DNA from: Neptunomonas concharum
Lineage (GTDB): Bacteria; Pseudomonadota; Gammaproteobacteria; Pseudomonadales; Balneatricaceae
Direction of reading: 5' to 3'
Assembly (NCBI RefSeq): GCF_008630635.1
Contig: NZ_CP043869.1
Span: 2,479,160 to 2,543,159, forward strand
DNA length: 64,000 nucleotides
Shown: positions 56,105 through 64,000 of the stretch, piece after piece
How the letters are laid out: each line of letters opens with the position of its first letter
How positions within the stretch are numbered: the first letter of the stretch is position 1
Position numbers and translations under genes: made by a program
Notes under the pieces: model-generated
Seen by the model: only the letters and a program-made list of their open reading frames with translations
What the model was told of the DNA's origin: nothing
Databases searched by the model: none

Positions 56105-56482
56105 TTACTCTTGCCACTCGTCTAATACTTCTTTCGCAGCTCTAAATGCCTCTTGAGCGGCAGGGGCTCCACAGTATACAACAGAATGAAGTAGCACCTC
56201 CTGAATCTCTTCAGGTGTACAACCATTTCTTAGCGCCCCTCTCACATGCCCTTTCAACTCGGTAGGTGCTTTAAGCGCAGCTAACATGGCAATGGTAATT
56301 AAACTGCGAGTACTTCTAGGAAGCCCTTCACGCTGCCACGTCGACCCCCATGCGTTCTCATTAATCCAATCTTGCATCGGCTGCGTAAACTCCGTCGTAT
56401 TATCCATAGCACGCTGAACAAACGCTTCTCCCATTACTTCTGTACGAACCTTTAACCCATTTTCGTAGTCCTGCTTTGACAT
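56105..56482 (-). CDS. pcaC: Carboxymuconolactone decarboxylase family protein (PcaC-like)
   Basis: About 125 residues, all-helical. KVRTEVMGEAFVQRAMDN, LPRSTRSLITIAMLAALKAP, ELKGHVRGALRNGCTPEEIQ and HSVVYCGAPAAQEAFR match 4-carboxymuconolactone decarboxylase of the protocatechuate pathway. An in-frame ATG at 56512 adds ten codons; MSKQDYENGLK is the usual start. No other pca genes are present, so the physiological role here is uncertain. Confidence 0.85.
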   Translation of the reverse strand: MSKQDYENGLKVRTEVMGEAFVQRAMDNTTEFTQPMQDWINENAWGSTWQREGLPRSTRSLITIAMLAALKAPTELKGHVRGALRNGCTPEEIQEVLLHSVVYCGAPAAQEAFRAAKEVLDEWQE

Positions 56483-56632
56483 CAACTCATACCTCTTTTT
56501 ATAAAAATACAATGACTGTAGCGTGATTTATGGCAACCCATAAGTTTTTTCATTAAACAACGCTTGTTTCTTCATCGTGATTCCTTACACTGTCATGCTC
56601 ATTTATCGAACACCAATTAAAGACGGACCACC

Positions 56633-57991
56633 ATGACTATCTGGACACCGAGTAGCTGGAGAAACCATCCCATTGTACAACAGCCTGCCTATACAAATCC
56701 TCAGCAGGTTCAGCAGGTCGAGCAACAACTGACCCAACTACCGCCACTGGTATTTGCCGGAGAGATTCGCGCACTGCATCAGAAACTTGGCGATGTTGCA
56801 CAAGGGAAAGCGTTTTTGCTACAAGGCGGCGATTGTGCCGAAACCTTTGCTGAGTTTAATGCAAACAAAATCCGTGACACCTTTAAAGTACTGTTACAGA
56901 TGGCTATTGTCATGACCTTTGCAGGTAGTTTTCCTGTTGTTAAAGTTGGCCGTATGGCAGGACAGTTTGCAAAGCCCCGTTCATCCGATGTAGAGACAAA
57001 AGATGGACTATCACTGCCTAGTTATCGTGGAGATATTGTCAATGATATCGCATTCACAGAAGCGGCCCGCCAACCTGACCCAGAGCGTTTACTAAAGGCT
57101 TATCATCAATCTGCTGCAACGCTGAATTTAATGCGCGCTTTTGCACAGGGCGGATTTGCCGATCTTCATCAAGTCCACCGCTGGAATTTAGGCTTCGTTG
57201 AGAAAAGCCCCTTAGGTGAAAAGTATCAACACCTTGCGGATCAAATTGATCAGACGCTGGCCTTTATGGAGGCCTGTGGAATATCCGCTAATAATACACC
57301 ACAGATCAAAGAAACCTCCGTATACACGTCCCATGAAGCATTGTTGTTGGGCTATGAGCAAGCCTTAACTCGTCAGGACAGCATTACACAAGACTGGTAT
57401 GACTGCTCTGCTCACATGTTATGGATCGGTGACCGCACGCGCCAACCCGATCATGCGCATGTGGAATTTTTACGGGGTATTAAAAATCCATTGGGCATTA
57501 AAATAGGGCCTACAACCCAGGAAGATGATTTAATTCGCCTGCTGGATACACTAAACCCTGAAAACCTGCCCGGTCGAATTACACTGATTGCGCGCATGGG
57601 GGCTCAACAAATCACAGAAAAACTCGCACCTCTGGTACGCTTGGTCCAGCAAGAGGGCCGGCAAGTGGTTTGGAGTTCTGACCCTATGCACGGTAACACT
57701 ATCACGGCCTCTAATGGTTACAAAACCCGCAGTGTCGATGCGATTCTGGCCGAGATTAAAGGCTTCTTTGATGTTCATCGCGCAGAAGGAAGCCATGCCG
57801 GTGGCGTCCATCTTGAGATGACAGGTCACAATGTAACCGAGTGTATTGGCGGCGCATTCTGCATCACAGAGGAAGGCCTTGCCGATCAATATGATACGTT
57901 CTGCGACCCTCGTCTAAACGGCGAACAAGCCCTAGAACTTGCATTTTTGATCGCCGATACGATGAAAGCCGCTAGGGCTAGCGTATCATGA
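56633..57991 (+). CDS. 3-deoxy-7-phosphoheptulonate synthase, class II
   Basis: 452 residues, the plant/Mycobacterium-type DAHP synthase. [15 protein letters not shown] with the metal Cys, [47 protein letters not shown] and [14 protein letters not shown] are diagnostic. It starts the shikimate pathway from PEP and erythrose-4-phosphate. The stop overlaps yqcC by four bases. Confidence 0.96.
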   Translation: MTIWTPSSWRNHPIVQQPAYTNPQQVQQVEQQLTQLPPLVFAGEIRALHQKLGDVAQGKAFLLQGGDCAETFAEFNANKIRDTFKVLLQMAIVMTFAGSFPVVKVGRMAGQFAKPRSSDVETKDGLSLPSYRGDIVNDIAFTEAARQPDPERLLKAYHQSAATLNLMRAFAQGGFADLHQVHRWNLGFVEKSPLGEKYQHLADQIDQTLAFMEACGISANNTPQIKETSVYTSHEALLLGYEQALTRQDSITQDWYDCSAHMLWIGDRTRQPDHAHVEFLRGIKNPLGIKIGPTTQEDDLIRLLDTLNPENLPGRITLIARMGAQQITEKLAPLVRLVQQEGRQVVWSSDPMHGNTITASNGYKTRSVDAILAEIKGFFDVHRAEGSHAGGVHLEMTGHNVTECIGGAFCITEEGLADQYDTFCDPRLNGEQALELAFLIADTMKAARASVS

Positions 57992-58320
57992 CCGATCAGC
58001 ATCAAAAGTTGTTAGTAATACTTGATCAGATCACTCAAGAGCTGAAGCGTAAGGCCCTCTGGCAGGACTCCCCTCCATCTCCAGAAGCATTAGCCAGTAC
58101 GCAACCTTTCTGTGTAGATACACTCACTTTTGCAGAGTGGGCTCAGTGGATAATGATTCCTCGATTTGGGGTGATGGTTCATCAAGGCCACCCACTACCC
58201 AATCAAAGTGACATCTTCTCAATGGCAGAAGAGGCTTTAAAATTGGTCTCGCAAGATACACAACAGTTGGAAGCTCTGTTTCTGGAACTGGATAATTGCT
58301 TACGAAACACTGTGCATTAA
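57988..58320 (+). CDS. yqcC: YqcC-family protein
   Basis: 110 residues. [20 protein letters not shown] and [20 protein letters not shown] match YqcC (DUF446), a small cytosolic protein of unknown function, often beside truC in enterics. Here it is coupled by a four-base overlap to the DAHP synthase gene. Confidence 0.88.
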   Translation: MTDQHQKLLVILDQITQELKRKALWQDSPPSPEALASTQPFCVDTLTFAEWAQWIMIPRFGVMVHQGHPLPNQSDIFSMAEEALKLVSQDTQQLEALFLELDNCLRNTVH

Positions 58321-58373
58321 GAAACCGTGCCGAGTTGCTTAAGGCCACTCAGCACTCTTTTCGGATTAGCAGT

Positions 58374-58769
58374 CTAAACCAGCCCTTGCAGTACGATTTC
58401 GTTATAACTTACCACACCCAAGATTTCACCACCCTTAATAACTGGCGCCATCGATAGCCCGAAATTTTCAAACAAACGAGCGCAATAGCGCACATCCATT
58501 TGCGGATCTACAGAGATCACTGGCTTAGCCATCACTTCATAAACATTAACACGTTCAGGCGCTCTATCTTTGGCAACAACCTTTTTGGCGATATCCGATA
58601 TCAACAGAATGCCAAACTCATCATCCTCATGACGCTTATTGATGATTAACACAGACGCTTCACGGGCTTTGAACTGATCTAAAGCATCTCGAATCGTCGT
58701 TAACCCATCCACCATGCCGTAGTCTTGTGTCATTACATCCCTAACACGTACTACCTGTCGATCACTCAT
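58374..58769 (-). CDS. CBS-domain protein of the DUF1538 operon
   Basis: 131 residues comprising one CBS pair. RVRDVMTQDYGMVDGLTTIR opens CBS1; VYEVMAKPVISVDPQMDVRY opens CBS2, ending GGEILGVVSYNEIVLQGL. CBS pairs usually bind adenosine nucleotides and regulate partners. Its ATG overlaps the PII-like gene's stop by four bases, and it is last of the four-gene operon. Regulation of the DUF1538 transporter is inferred. Confidence 0.82.
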   Translation of the reverse strand: MSDRQVVRVRDVMTQDYGMVDGLTTIRDALDQFKAREASVLIINKRHEDDEFGILLISDIAKKVVAKDRAPERVNVYEVMAKPVISVDPQMDVRYCARLFENFGLSMAPVIKGGEILGVVSYNEIVLQGLV

Positions 58770-59116
58770 AACTCCCCCTCCACCACATTCGTCAGCGTCT
58801 CAATCTGGTGTGCGACCCCCACAGCATCCTCGACATCAACCTGAATCGCAATTCCCCGACCCGGCGCTTCATCAAATCCGCCGACAGAAGAGATGGTCTC
58901 CAAAATTTTACGGCTCAAGTGTTCTTCAACAATAAAGAGCAAAACATCACGTTGTGTTTCCAAAGACAGACCAAAAAAAGTCTTTGTTTTAGTAACGCCC
59001 TCCCCACGCGCATTATTGATAATTGTCGCACCAGTAGCACCGGCTTCTCTTGCGGCTTTCATAACGACGTCGGTCTTACTGTCTTCGACAAACACCAGCA
59101 ATAATTTAAAGTGCAT
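58766..59116 (-). CDS. PII-like nucleotide-binding protein
   Basis: 116 residues with a PII ferredoxin-like fold: KLLLVFVEDSKTDVVMKAAR, GATGATIINNARGEGVTKTK, and LSRKILETISSVGGFDEAPG. The T-loop lacks the GlnB/GlnK uridylylation tyrosine (it reads TFFGLSLETQRD), so it is not the nitrogen regulator. It lies 13 bases after the second DUF1538 gene and overlaps the CBS gene. PII-like proteins commonly sense adenine nucleotides and gate a membrane partner. Confidence 0.85.
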   Translation of the reverse strand: MHFKLLLVFVEDSKTDVVMKAAREAGATGATIINNARGEGVTKTKTFFGLSLETQRDVLLFIVEEHLSRKILETISSVGGFDEAPGRGIAIQVDVEDAVGVAHQIETLTNVVEGEL

Positions 59117-59129
59117 TCTCGTAATCTCC

Positions 59130-59936
59130 TTACTGAGAGAGAGGGCTAGACGAAGCGTTGCGAACTGCTCGACGAGCCAACCATTCTGTCATCTGTGCAT
59201 ACCCCATCACTGTAATCATAGGAAAAAGGCTCGCAAACGCGATCAACCCAAACCCATCAATCAAGGCGCTGCGACCCGGTACGGTTTCCGCTAACCCTAA
59301 TCCTAGAGCAGCAACCAAAGGCACGGTAACGGTTGATGTTGTTACACCGCCTGAGTCGTAGGCTAATGGGACGATAAGCTTTGGTGCAAATAGGGTTTGA
59401 ATTACAACAACGATATAGCCAGAAATAATAAACCAATGTATGGGATAACCTGTGACAATTCGCCAGGTTCCCAAAGAGATCCCCACTGCCACACCCAGCG
59501 CCACTGCTAATCGCAAGCCCCATACACCAATAGCACCACCTGATACTTCATTAGCTTTAATAGCCACCGCTATCAACGAAGGTTCGGCAATAGTAGTACT
59601 GGCACCTATGGCAAACGCGAACAGATAAACCCAATAGTAATCACTCCAATGCAACGTATCAGAGGCGGTCTGGCTCCACTCACGTATAAAGTCTGGGCTG
59701 GTCAGTTGTTCGGCCATCAACTTGCCTATAGGAAAGAGCGCTTTTTCAAGGCCTAACAGAAACAGCGCCAAACCAATCAACACATAAATAAACCCCACAA
59801 TGACTCTACTTAAATGAGGTATACGCTTGCGAATAACAAATAACTGAAAGCCAAATAGAATAGCCGCTATCGGTAAAACATCCTTCACCGTAGCCACCAG
59901 CACTTCAAAGAATTCGGTCAGAAAAACCAGCATCAA
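59130..59936 (-). CDS. DUF1538 membrane protein, second of pair
   Basis: 268 residues with about seven membrane segments. Repeated family motifs: [74 protein letters not shown]. It shares these with the other DUF1538 protein next to it, so the two arose by duplication. I recall a DUF1538 pair from Halomonas reported as a two-component sodium/proton antiporter, which would make this a cation transporter; that function is not shown here. Its ATG overlaps its partner by four bases. Confidence 0.85.
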   Translation of the reverse strand: MMLVFLTEFFEVLVATVKDVLPIAAILFGFQLFVIRKRIPHLSRVIVGFIYVLIGLALFLLGLEKALFPIGKLMAEQLTSPDFIREWSQTASDTLHWSDYYWVYLFAFAIGASTTIAEPSLIAVAIKANEVSGGAIGVWGLRLAVALGVAVGISLGTWRIVTGYPIHWFIISGYIVVVIQTLFAPKLIVPLAYDSGGVTTSTVTVPLVAALGLGLAETVPGRSALIDGFGLIAFASLFPMITVMGYAQMTEWLARRAVRNASSSPLSQ

Positions 59937-60655
59937 ATCACCATTCCATAGCCCATTACAAAGATCATTGGCGTGAGCGAAGCAAAGGCAATCAACCCAA
60001 AACCATCCACCATCGGGTTGCGCCCTTCAATAGAAGAAGCCAACCCAACGCCTAATGCGGTGACTAAAGGAACGGTGATCGTCGAAGTGGTCACCCCTCC
60101 AGAATCATATGCAATGCCGATAATCTCTTTGGGTGCAAAGATGGTCATGATCACCACCAGCATATATCCAGCAATGATCATATACTGAATAGACCAGCCC
60201 CTGAGAATTCGCAGGACGCCTAAAACAATAGCTAACCCAACGGAGAAAGCGACCGTCAACCGTAAGCCTGAGGCATAACTTGCTTTTGACGCCTCATCTG
60301 AATCGATCATGCCCCCTTCAGCCGCCACGATCGAAGCTTCTGCAGCGACCGCAATTAAGGCCGGTTCCGCGATCGTCGTACCAAAACCCAGAGAAAATGC
60401 AAATGCCAACAGCCAAAAGAGGCTCCCTTTTCGGGCGAAAGCATGCGCCATTGTTTCACCAATGGGAAAAAGGCCCATTTCTAATCCATAGATAAAAAAG
60501 GTCAGGCCAAGCATTACACAGACTAAACCGAGTAGTAGCCCAAAAAGATCCGGAACTGGCTGCTGTAATACAACCATCTGAAAAAAGGCGATCACTAAAA
60601 TAATAGGGGCTAAATCCCTTAAGCTGCCCAACATTGACCGAAAAAGCGCTAACAT
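59933..60655 (-). CDS. DUF1538 membrane protein, first of pair
   Basis: About 240 residues, six to seven membrane segments. [56 protein letters not shown] and [20 protein letters not shown] parallel its partner. The reading frame extends to 60745, but the ATG at 60655 ([14 protein letters not shown]) has an AGAGAG-type ribosome site upstream. It heads the operon DUF1538-DUF1538-PII-CBS. A two-subunit cation/proton antiporter is the most economical guess. Confidence 0.85.
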   Translation of the reverse strand: MLALFRSMLGSLRDLAPIILVIAFFQMVVLQQPVPDLFGLLLGLVCVMLGLTFFIYGLEMGLFPIGETMAHAFARKGSLFWLLAFAFSLGFGTTIAEPALIAVAAEASIVAAEGGMIDSDEASKASYASGLRLTVAFSVGLAIVLGVLRILRGWSIQYMIIAGYMLVVIMTIFAPKEIIGIAYDSGGVTTSTITVPLVTALGVGLASSIEGRNPMVDGFGLIAFASLTPMIFVMGYGMVI

Positions 60656-60873
60656 TCCATCTCTCTTATAATCTGTAATCTTCCTAGCGGCAGAGCATAC
60701 AAGCCACTTACCGGCCCAGTTTACAGGTTTTGAGAAACCGTGCATCGACCCACATCAAAAAACCGGACAGTCTCCCGGTTTTCTATTTATCAACGCTATA
60801 GATTCGTCGGCTGACCACTTCAGCGCAAACTGCTAAAATGCCCTCTTTTCATCACTCGGTTACTGAGGTATTC

Positions 60874-61932
60874 ATGTCAGATTTTTCGTCCATCAGTGCA
60901 CTTTTAAATCAAAGTGGAGCCAGCTATCGAATTTTTGATATGGGCCGTCGTATCTCAAAGCTCACGAGTGACCAGTTCGAAAAATTAGAGCAAGGGCTTA
61001 TCCCCTACCCATCTCCTTACTTGCACCACGCCTGGCTCGCGCTGATGTTGTGGAATCCAAAGCAAACAGATCAAAATGTAGTTTGGTTTCTTAAATTCCC
61101 TTTAGATGAACAAGGTTTTTTAGTGCAAGCGGTGAGGGACGATTTTCTTAATCGTTTATTACAAAACATCTCACAAATGCTGAACCAAACTTCACTCGAT
61201 GACAGCAATGATGCGCTCAAGGACAACCCTTTTTCCTTCACTCCGGATCAAGAAAAGATGGCTATGTTTCATAGTATGGCCAACAAGTTAACAAACGCAG
61301 GCGCTAGCCACTTTTACTCAGGTGCTAAAGCTTATCTTGGGGGAGAGATGGGATGGAAAAACTGGTCGGGCGTTGGCTATCAAGGGGTTGCAGACTTGGT
61401 TACTCGACTTGATGAAGACAATAACAGCGCCTATTTAATAAACGCCATACCTCATCTTCCCACTGAACCTTTAGTCGCTCTGTGTACGTGTTTAGAACAT
61501 GCTTCGCCCAATCATCGTATTGCAACTGCACTGCAACGAAGGCTCGAATCTGCCATTAGCGACGCACACGCCTCCAGTTTAATTGCTGCCCTCTTGCGCG
61601 GTTTATCAAATATCCATAATGATGTAATGGTGAAAGAGGCTATAGAGACGGTATTAACCTCAACGCATGCGGGTAATGCCGAAATTCTGACTGCCATAGC
61701 GACGCGCTGCCATACCAGCTTGCAACATCCGGATCTGCTCAGTTTATACTTAGAAAAACTGGCAGTTTCTGAAGCGGGCCAAGCAGGATTTTCACGTATA
61801 TTAGCCGATCTGATGTTTATACCCGTCATGCGTATTTTGATTCTGCAAGCATTCCGTAACCCACAACGTTCAGACGCTTTAACCACGGCCGTGGGTAACA
61901 TGTTTGGAAAACAGTTCGCGGGTTCAGTCTGA
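60874..61932 (+). CDS. DUF3549-type protein of unknown function
   Basis: About 352 residues, start ATG at 60874 with GAGG upstream; an ATG twelve codons earlier is in frame. MSDFSSISALLNQSGASYRI, FDMGRRISKLTSDQFEKLEQ and FPLDEQGFLVQAVRDDFLNR near the N-terminus match proteins labelled DUF3549 in pseudomonads. The C-terminal half is helical, HEAT-like. No catalytic motif. Its stop overlaps the convergent P-like gene by nine bases. Confidence 0.75.
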   Translation: MSDFSSISALLNQSGASYRIFDMGRRISKLTSDQFEKLEQGLIPYPSPYLHHAWLALMLWNPKQTDQNVVWFLKFPLDEQGFLVQAVRDDFLNRLLQNISQMLNQTSLDDSNDALKDNPFSFTPDQEKMAMFHSMANKLTNAGASHFYSGAKAYLGGEMGWKNWSGVGYQGVADLVTRLDEDNNSAYLINAIPHLPTEPLVALCTCLEHASPNHRIATALQRRLESAISDAHASSLIAALLRGLSNIHNDVMVKEAIETVLTSTHAGNAEILTAIATRCHTSLQHPDLLSLYLEKLAVSEAGQAGFSRILADLMFIPVMRILILQAFRNPQRSDALTTAVGNMFGKQFAGSV

Positions 61933-62751
61933 TAGTAAGGAAAAGTCTGGGCGATCAGGTAGCGGAATATCCAATGCCATACTTTTTAGCTTTTCCACAG
62001 ATTTAATGCGGTAGCGCTCACGGGCACGTGAGCCTTCAGGCTTGGTGAGGTAATACAGCAGTGAGCTTGCCTGTTCCTCAGAAAGGGACTGGGCTTGGCT
62101 CCATTGCTTAATAAACAGATAGAGGTCCGTCTCCCGCTTGTCTTCAAGTGCTGGCGGCGAAGGTATATCCATCGACTCGCCTTGACGACAACGCCTCACG
62201 ACCATTTCGTAGTGGTAAGCAAACACAGGATAGACAAGCTTCTCTTCCTCTGATCTTAACCGAAACCACCCAGTTTCTCGCCCAGCATGATAAATAACCA
62301 TATGGCTCCATGAGTGCTTTGTTGGATGATCAGCAAACCGACATGCTTCCTGATAGGCATCTCTAACCCCGGGTATACCGTCACCCGCACCGAGGGTTTC
62401 TAGTACTTTAAGAAACTCAGATATGGTTGGCATCCACGCTAAGGTTTCTTTACACCGATCAACCGCGGCTACCAATTGCCCTTCTGAATAATATGCGAGA
62501 CTCAAAGCCCACTCACGCTTTGCTATATTGATTTCAGCTTGCGTTTCAAAGCAGCTTTTAAACTTATGCCCGTAGATTGCCATAAAGCGCGCAAAGATCA
62601 TGTTTACTAGGGCTTTAGTCTCTAGACTAATAGGATCAGCCGAAGCGGTTTGCCTTGGTGCATCATTACCAGTCGGTGTCTTTGATGTCCATGATGGCTG
62701 CGGTAACCCGTTTGCGGTTTTCCCGAGTATCTCTGCGGGTGTTTTCATCAT
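61924..62751 (-). CDS. Phage lambda P-like replication protein (candidate helicase loader)
   Basis: 275 residues. The central part (about 45-125) reads LVNMIFARFMAIYGHKFKSC, EINIAKREWALSLAYYSEGQ, LVAAVDRCKETLAWMPTISE, FLKVLETL, a pattern like lambda replication protein P. The remainder is helical with a basic C-terminus. Lambda P delivers DnaB helicase to the origin. It overlaps the DnaT-like gene by 86 bases on the same strand, with AGGTATAA before its ATG. No phage genes surround it, so it looks like a resident chromosomal gene. Confidence 0.6.
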   Translation of the reverse strand: MMKTPAEILGKTANGLPQPSWTSKTPTGNDAPRQTASADPISLETKALVNMIFARFMAIYGHKFKSCFETQAEINIAKREWALSLAYYSEGQLVAAVDRCKETLAWMPTISEFLKVLETLGAGDGIPGVRDAYQEACRFADHPTKHSWSHMVIYHAGRETGWFRLRSEEEKLVYPVFAYHYEMVVRRCRQGESMDIPSPPALEDKRETDLYLFIKQWSQAQSLSEEQASSLLYYLTKPEGSRARERYRIKSVEKLKSMALDIPLPDRPDFSLLSD

Positions 62752-63550
62752 TTATACCTGAGGTGTGTCGTTGCTGTTCATGGCGCTGCGCTTTGGCATC
62801 ACGGGTCTGCTTTTGCACCCACTCACGTTTAACCCACGCAAGAAACTTTTGATCCCAATTACTCTCTTTTCGCTCTTTATCTATGTAGTAAAGGATAAAC
62901 TCATCTAAGCAAGTATCAACAAATTCTCTGGGGATCTGATGTCTGGGCAACATAGAATAGAAAAGCTCCGAGGGTACCCACCCCATATGCATAACATGTA
63001 ATTGCTGATTCCGTTCTTCATGGCGATCAAAAATCTGCTGAAGTTCATCTTTCTGTCGATTATTCCAGCCCGTACTCCCTCCAAATGCCGGTGCCGGACC
63101 TCTATCCCGAATAGGGTTGCGCGACGGCAAGGGGCGCCTCGGGTAAGCAGGAGGTGCATCTACGACCGGTAGTCTCGTCGTCATAGGGCGCTCATCCGGA
63201 GCTGAAATATTTTCAACCGTTGGCAAATTTGCCGCCGTAGATTCTGGATGTGAACCAGTCGATGCCATCAGTTCCGTGATGTGAACCGTACCGGCAGCTT
63301 GACGAAGTATTTGCAGACACTGCTGCTGCGAGAGCACGGCGATCATCTCGGTTAACTCTGCCTCAGACCATAGTTCGGTCAGGCTCTTCCATTGTGTTGG
63401 TGATAAAACAGCGGATCGGGCACCCGTTTGATCCTGCAATCCCTGATGTGCTAACTGCTCACTACACAGATACAGCAGCAAAGCCGCGTTGACACCAAGT
63501 CGTCGCGCTAAAGAGGGGTAAAGTAAAATAGGTTTTTCAGGAATCATCAC
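62666..63550 (-). CDS. DnaT-like primosomal protein
   Basis: 294 residues. An N-terminal domain (about 1-95) resembles the DnaT oligomerisation region, followed by a proline-rich, probably disordered linker (about 100-165). The C-terminal DnaT-like DNA-binding domain is HMGWVPSELFYSMLPRHQIP, FVDTCLDEFILYYIDKERKE, SNWDQKFLAWVKREWVQKQ. The tail is highly charged. DnaT helps reload DnaB at stalled forks. Here the partner gene encodes a lambda-P-like protein rather than DnaC. Confidence 0.7.
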   Translation of the reverse strand: MMIPEKPILLYPSLARRLGVNAALLLYLCSEQLAHQGLQDQTGARSAVLSPTQWKSLTELWSEAELTEMIAVLSQQQCLQILRQAAGTVHITELMASTGSHPESTAANLPTVENISAPDERPMTTRLPVVDAPPAYPRRPLPSRNPIRDRGPAPAFGGSTGWNNRQKDELQQIFDRHEERNQQLHVMHMGWVPSELFYSMLPRHQIPREFVDTCLDEFILYYIDKERKESNWDQKFLAWVKREWVQKQTRDAKAQRHEQQRHTSGINDENTRRDTRENRKRVTAAIMDIKDTDW

Positions 63551-63613
63551 AGATATTAAATACCAAAAAGGGCCGTGCAGAACAACGACCCTCGAGGAGA
63601 CGCATCTACAAAA

Positions 63614-64000
63614 CTATATATGTTGAGCAAACTCTTCGACTGCGCGAAGAATATCACTACGACTGATCTGCCCTACTAGCTTCCCATCTCGCGTCACTGG
63701 CAGTCGACGGCGTCCTTTGTCGATAAAGATTTTGGCAACTTCTACGATATTCGCATCGTAGCTGATCGTTTCAACGTCCTGTGTCATACAGTCACCTACC
63801 CGACCTCCCACTTCTTCCTCATGGTAAGTCAGTGTCAGTATGGCTTTCAAGCAATCAACTTCAGAGAGCAAGCCTACCAATTCTCCTCGATCATTCACCA
63901 CCGGTGCACCGGAGATTTTAAATTTCAAAAAGGTATTGATGGCTTCAAACAGATCCGTCTCTGGTCGAAACGTTACCAAACGTGAGCTCATGTAATCTTG
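63614..64000 (-). CDS. CBS-domain protein (5' end beyond the window)
   Basis: At least 128 residues with a CBS pair: MSSRLVTFRPETDLFEAINT, KISGAPVVNDRGELVGLLSE, MTQDVETISYDANIVEVAKI, RRRLPVTRDGKLVGQISRSD. The frame remains open to the window end and reads QDYMSSRLV, the usual context in which MSSRL is internal, so the true start probably lies beyond 64000. Unlinked to the other CBS gene at 58374. Confidence 0.82.
   Translation of the reverse strand, partial: QDYMSSRLVTFRPETDLFEAINTFLKFKISGAPVVNDRGELVGLLSEVDCLKAILTLTYHEEEVGGRVGDCMTQDVETISYDANIVEVAKIFIDKGRRRLPVTRDGKLVGQISRSDILRAVEEFAQHI

Overview
The window looks like chromosomal DNA of a free-living marine-type gammaproteobacterium, most plausibly near Oceanospirillales or Pseudomonadales. 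That is inferred from gene content and order: thrS-infC-rpmI-rplT-pheS-pheT-ihfA-merR-tRNA-Pro, MotY, RNase T, TrmN6, lutABC, a LapBCE-type secretion system and a DUF1538 pair. No ribosomal RNA, CRISPR array or insertion sequence was seen.

Layout. Positions 1-2362 (minus) are an arsenate-resistance operon (ArsP-like permease, small thioredoxin, GAPDH, start of arsJ). Then speD, trmN, phnP and an unrecognised secreted protein. About 6155-10051 is a roughly 3.9 kb integrative element in the 3' end of tRNA-Pro(GGG): P4-type integrase, AlpA-like regulator, three small unknown or winged-helix-like proteins, matching repeats near both ends and a set of iteron-like repeats. The region 10176-17596 (minus) is the translation cluster, with two visible control features: an AUU start on infC and a tRNA-Thr anticodon mimic ahead of thrS. 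Next comes L-lactate oxidation (lldR divergent from lutABC) and a tiny entericidin-like lipoprotein.

Positions 21871-31438 are a glycine/serine module: sdaA-glyA-gcvH-gcvP on the minus strand, divergent from a Na+/alanine-glycine symporter, gcvT and a lone soxG-like gene. Two near-identical palindromes lie in the shared promoter region, one near each operon. Together these genes could import glycine, cleave it, make serine and deaminate serine to pyruvate.

Positions 31440-39986 (minus) encode an almost complete mevalonate pathway (HMG-CoA reductase, type 2 IPP isomerase, HMG-CoA synthase, two mevalonate-kinase-like GHMP kinases, diphosphomevalonate decarboxylase), with DNA polymerase II as the last gene. 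Upstream is a type I secretion operon (ABC transporter, HlyD adaptor, LuxR-type regulator with a degenerate receiver, TolC-like protein), next to a receiver-TPR protein that also lacks its phospho-acceptor.

The remainder holds argG, motY, rnt, an OmpA lipoprotein, a peroxiredoxin, a monothiol glutaredoxin, argD-argF, metR, pcaC, a class II DAHP synthase with yqcC, a four-gene DUF1538/DUF1538/PII-like/CBS operon, a DUF3549 gene, a DnaT-like plus lambda-P-like pair suggesting a helicase-loading module, and a CBS protein cut by the window end. The least explained pieces are the tRNA-Pro mini-element, the DUF1538-PII-CBS operon, the DnaT/P-like pair and the kinase assignment in the mevalonate operon.
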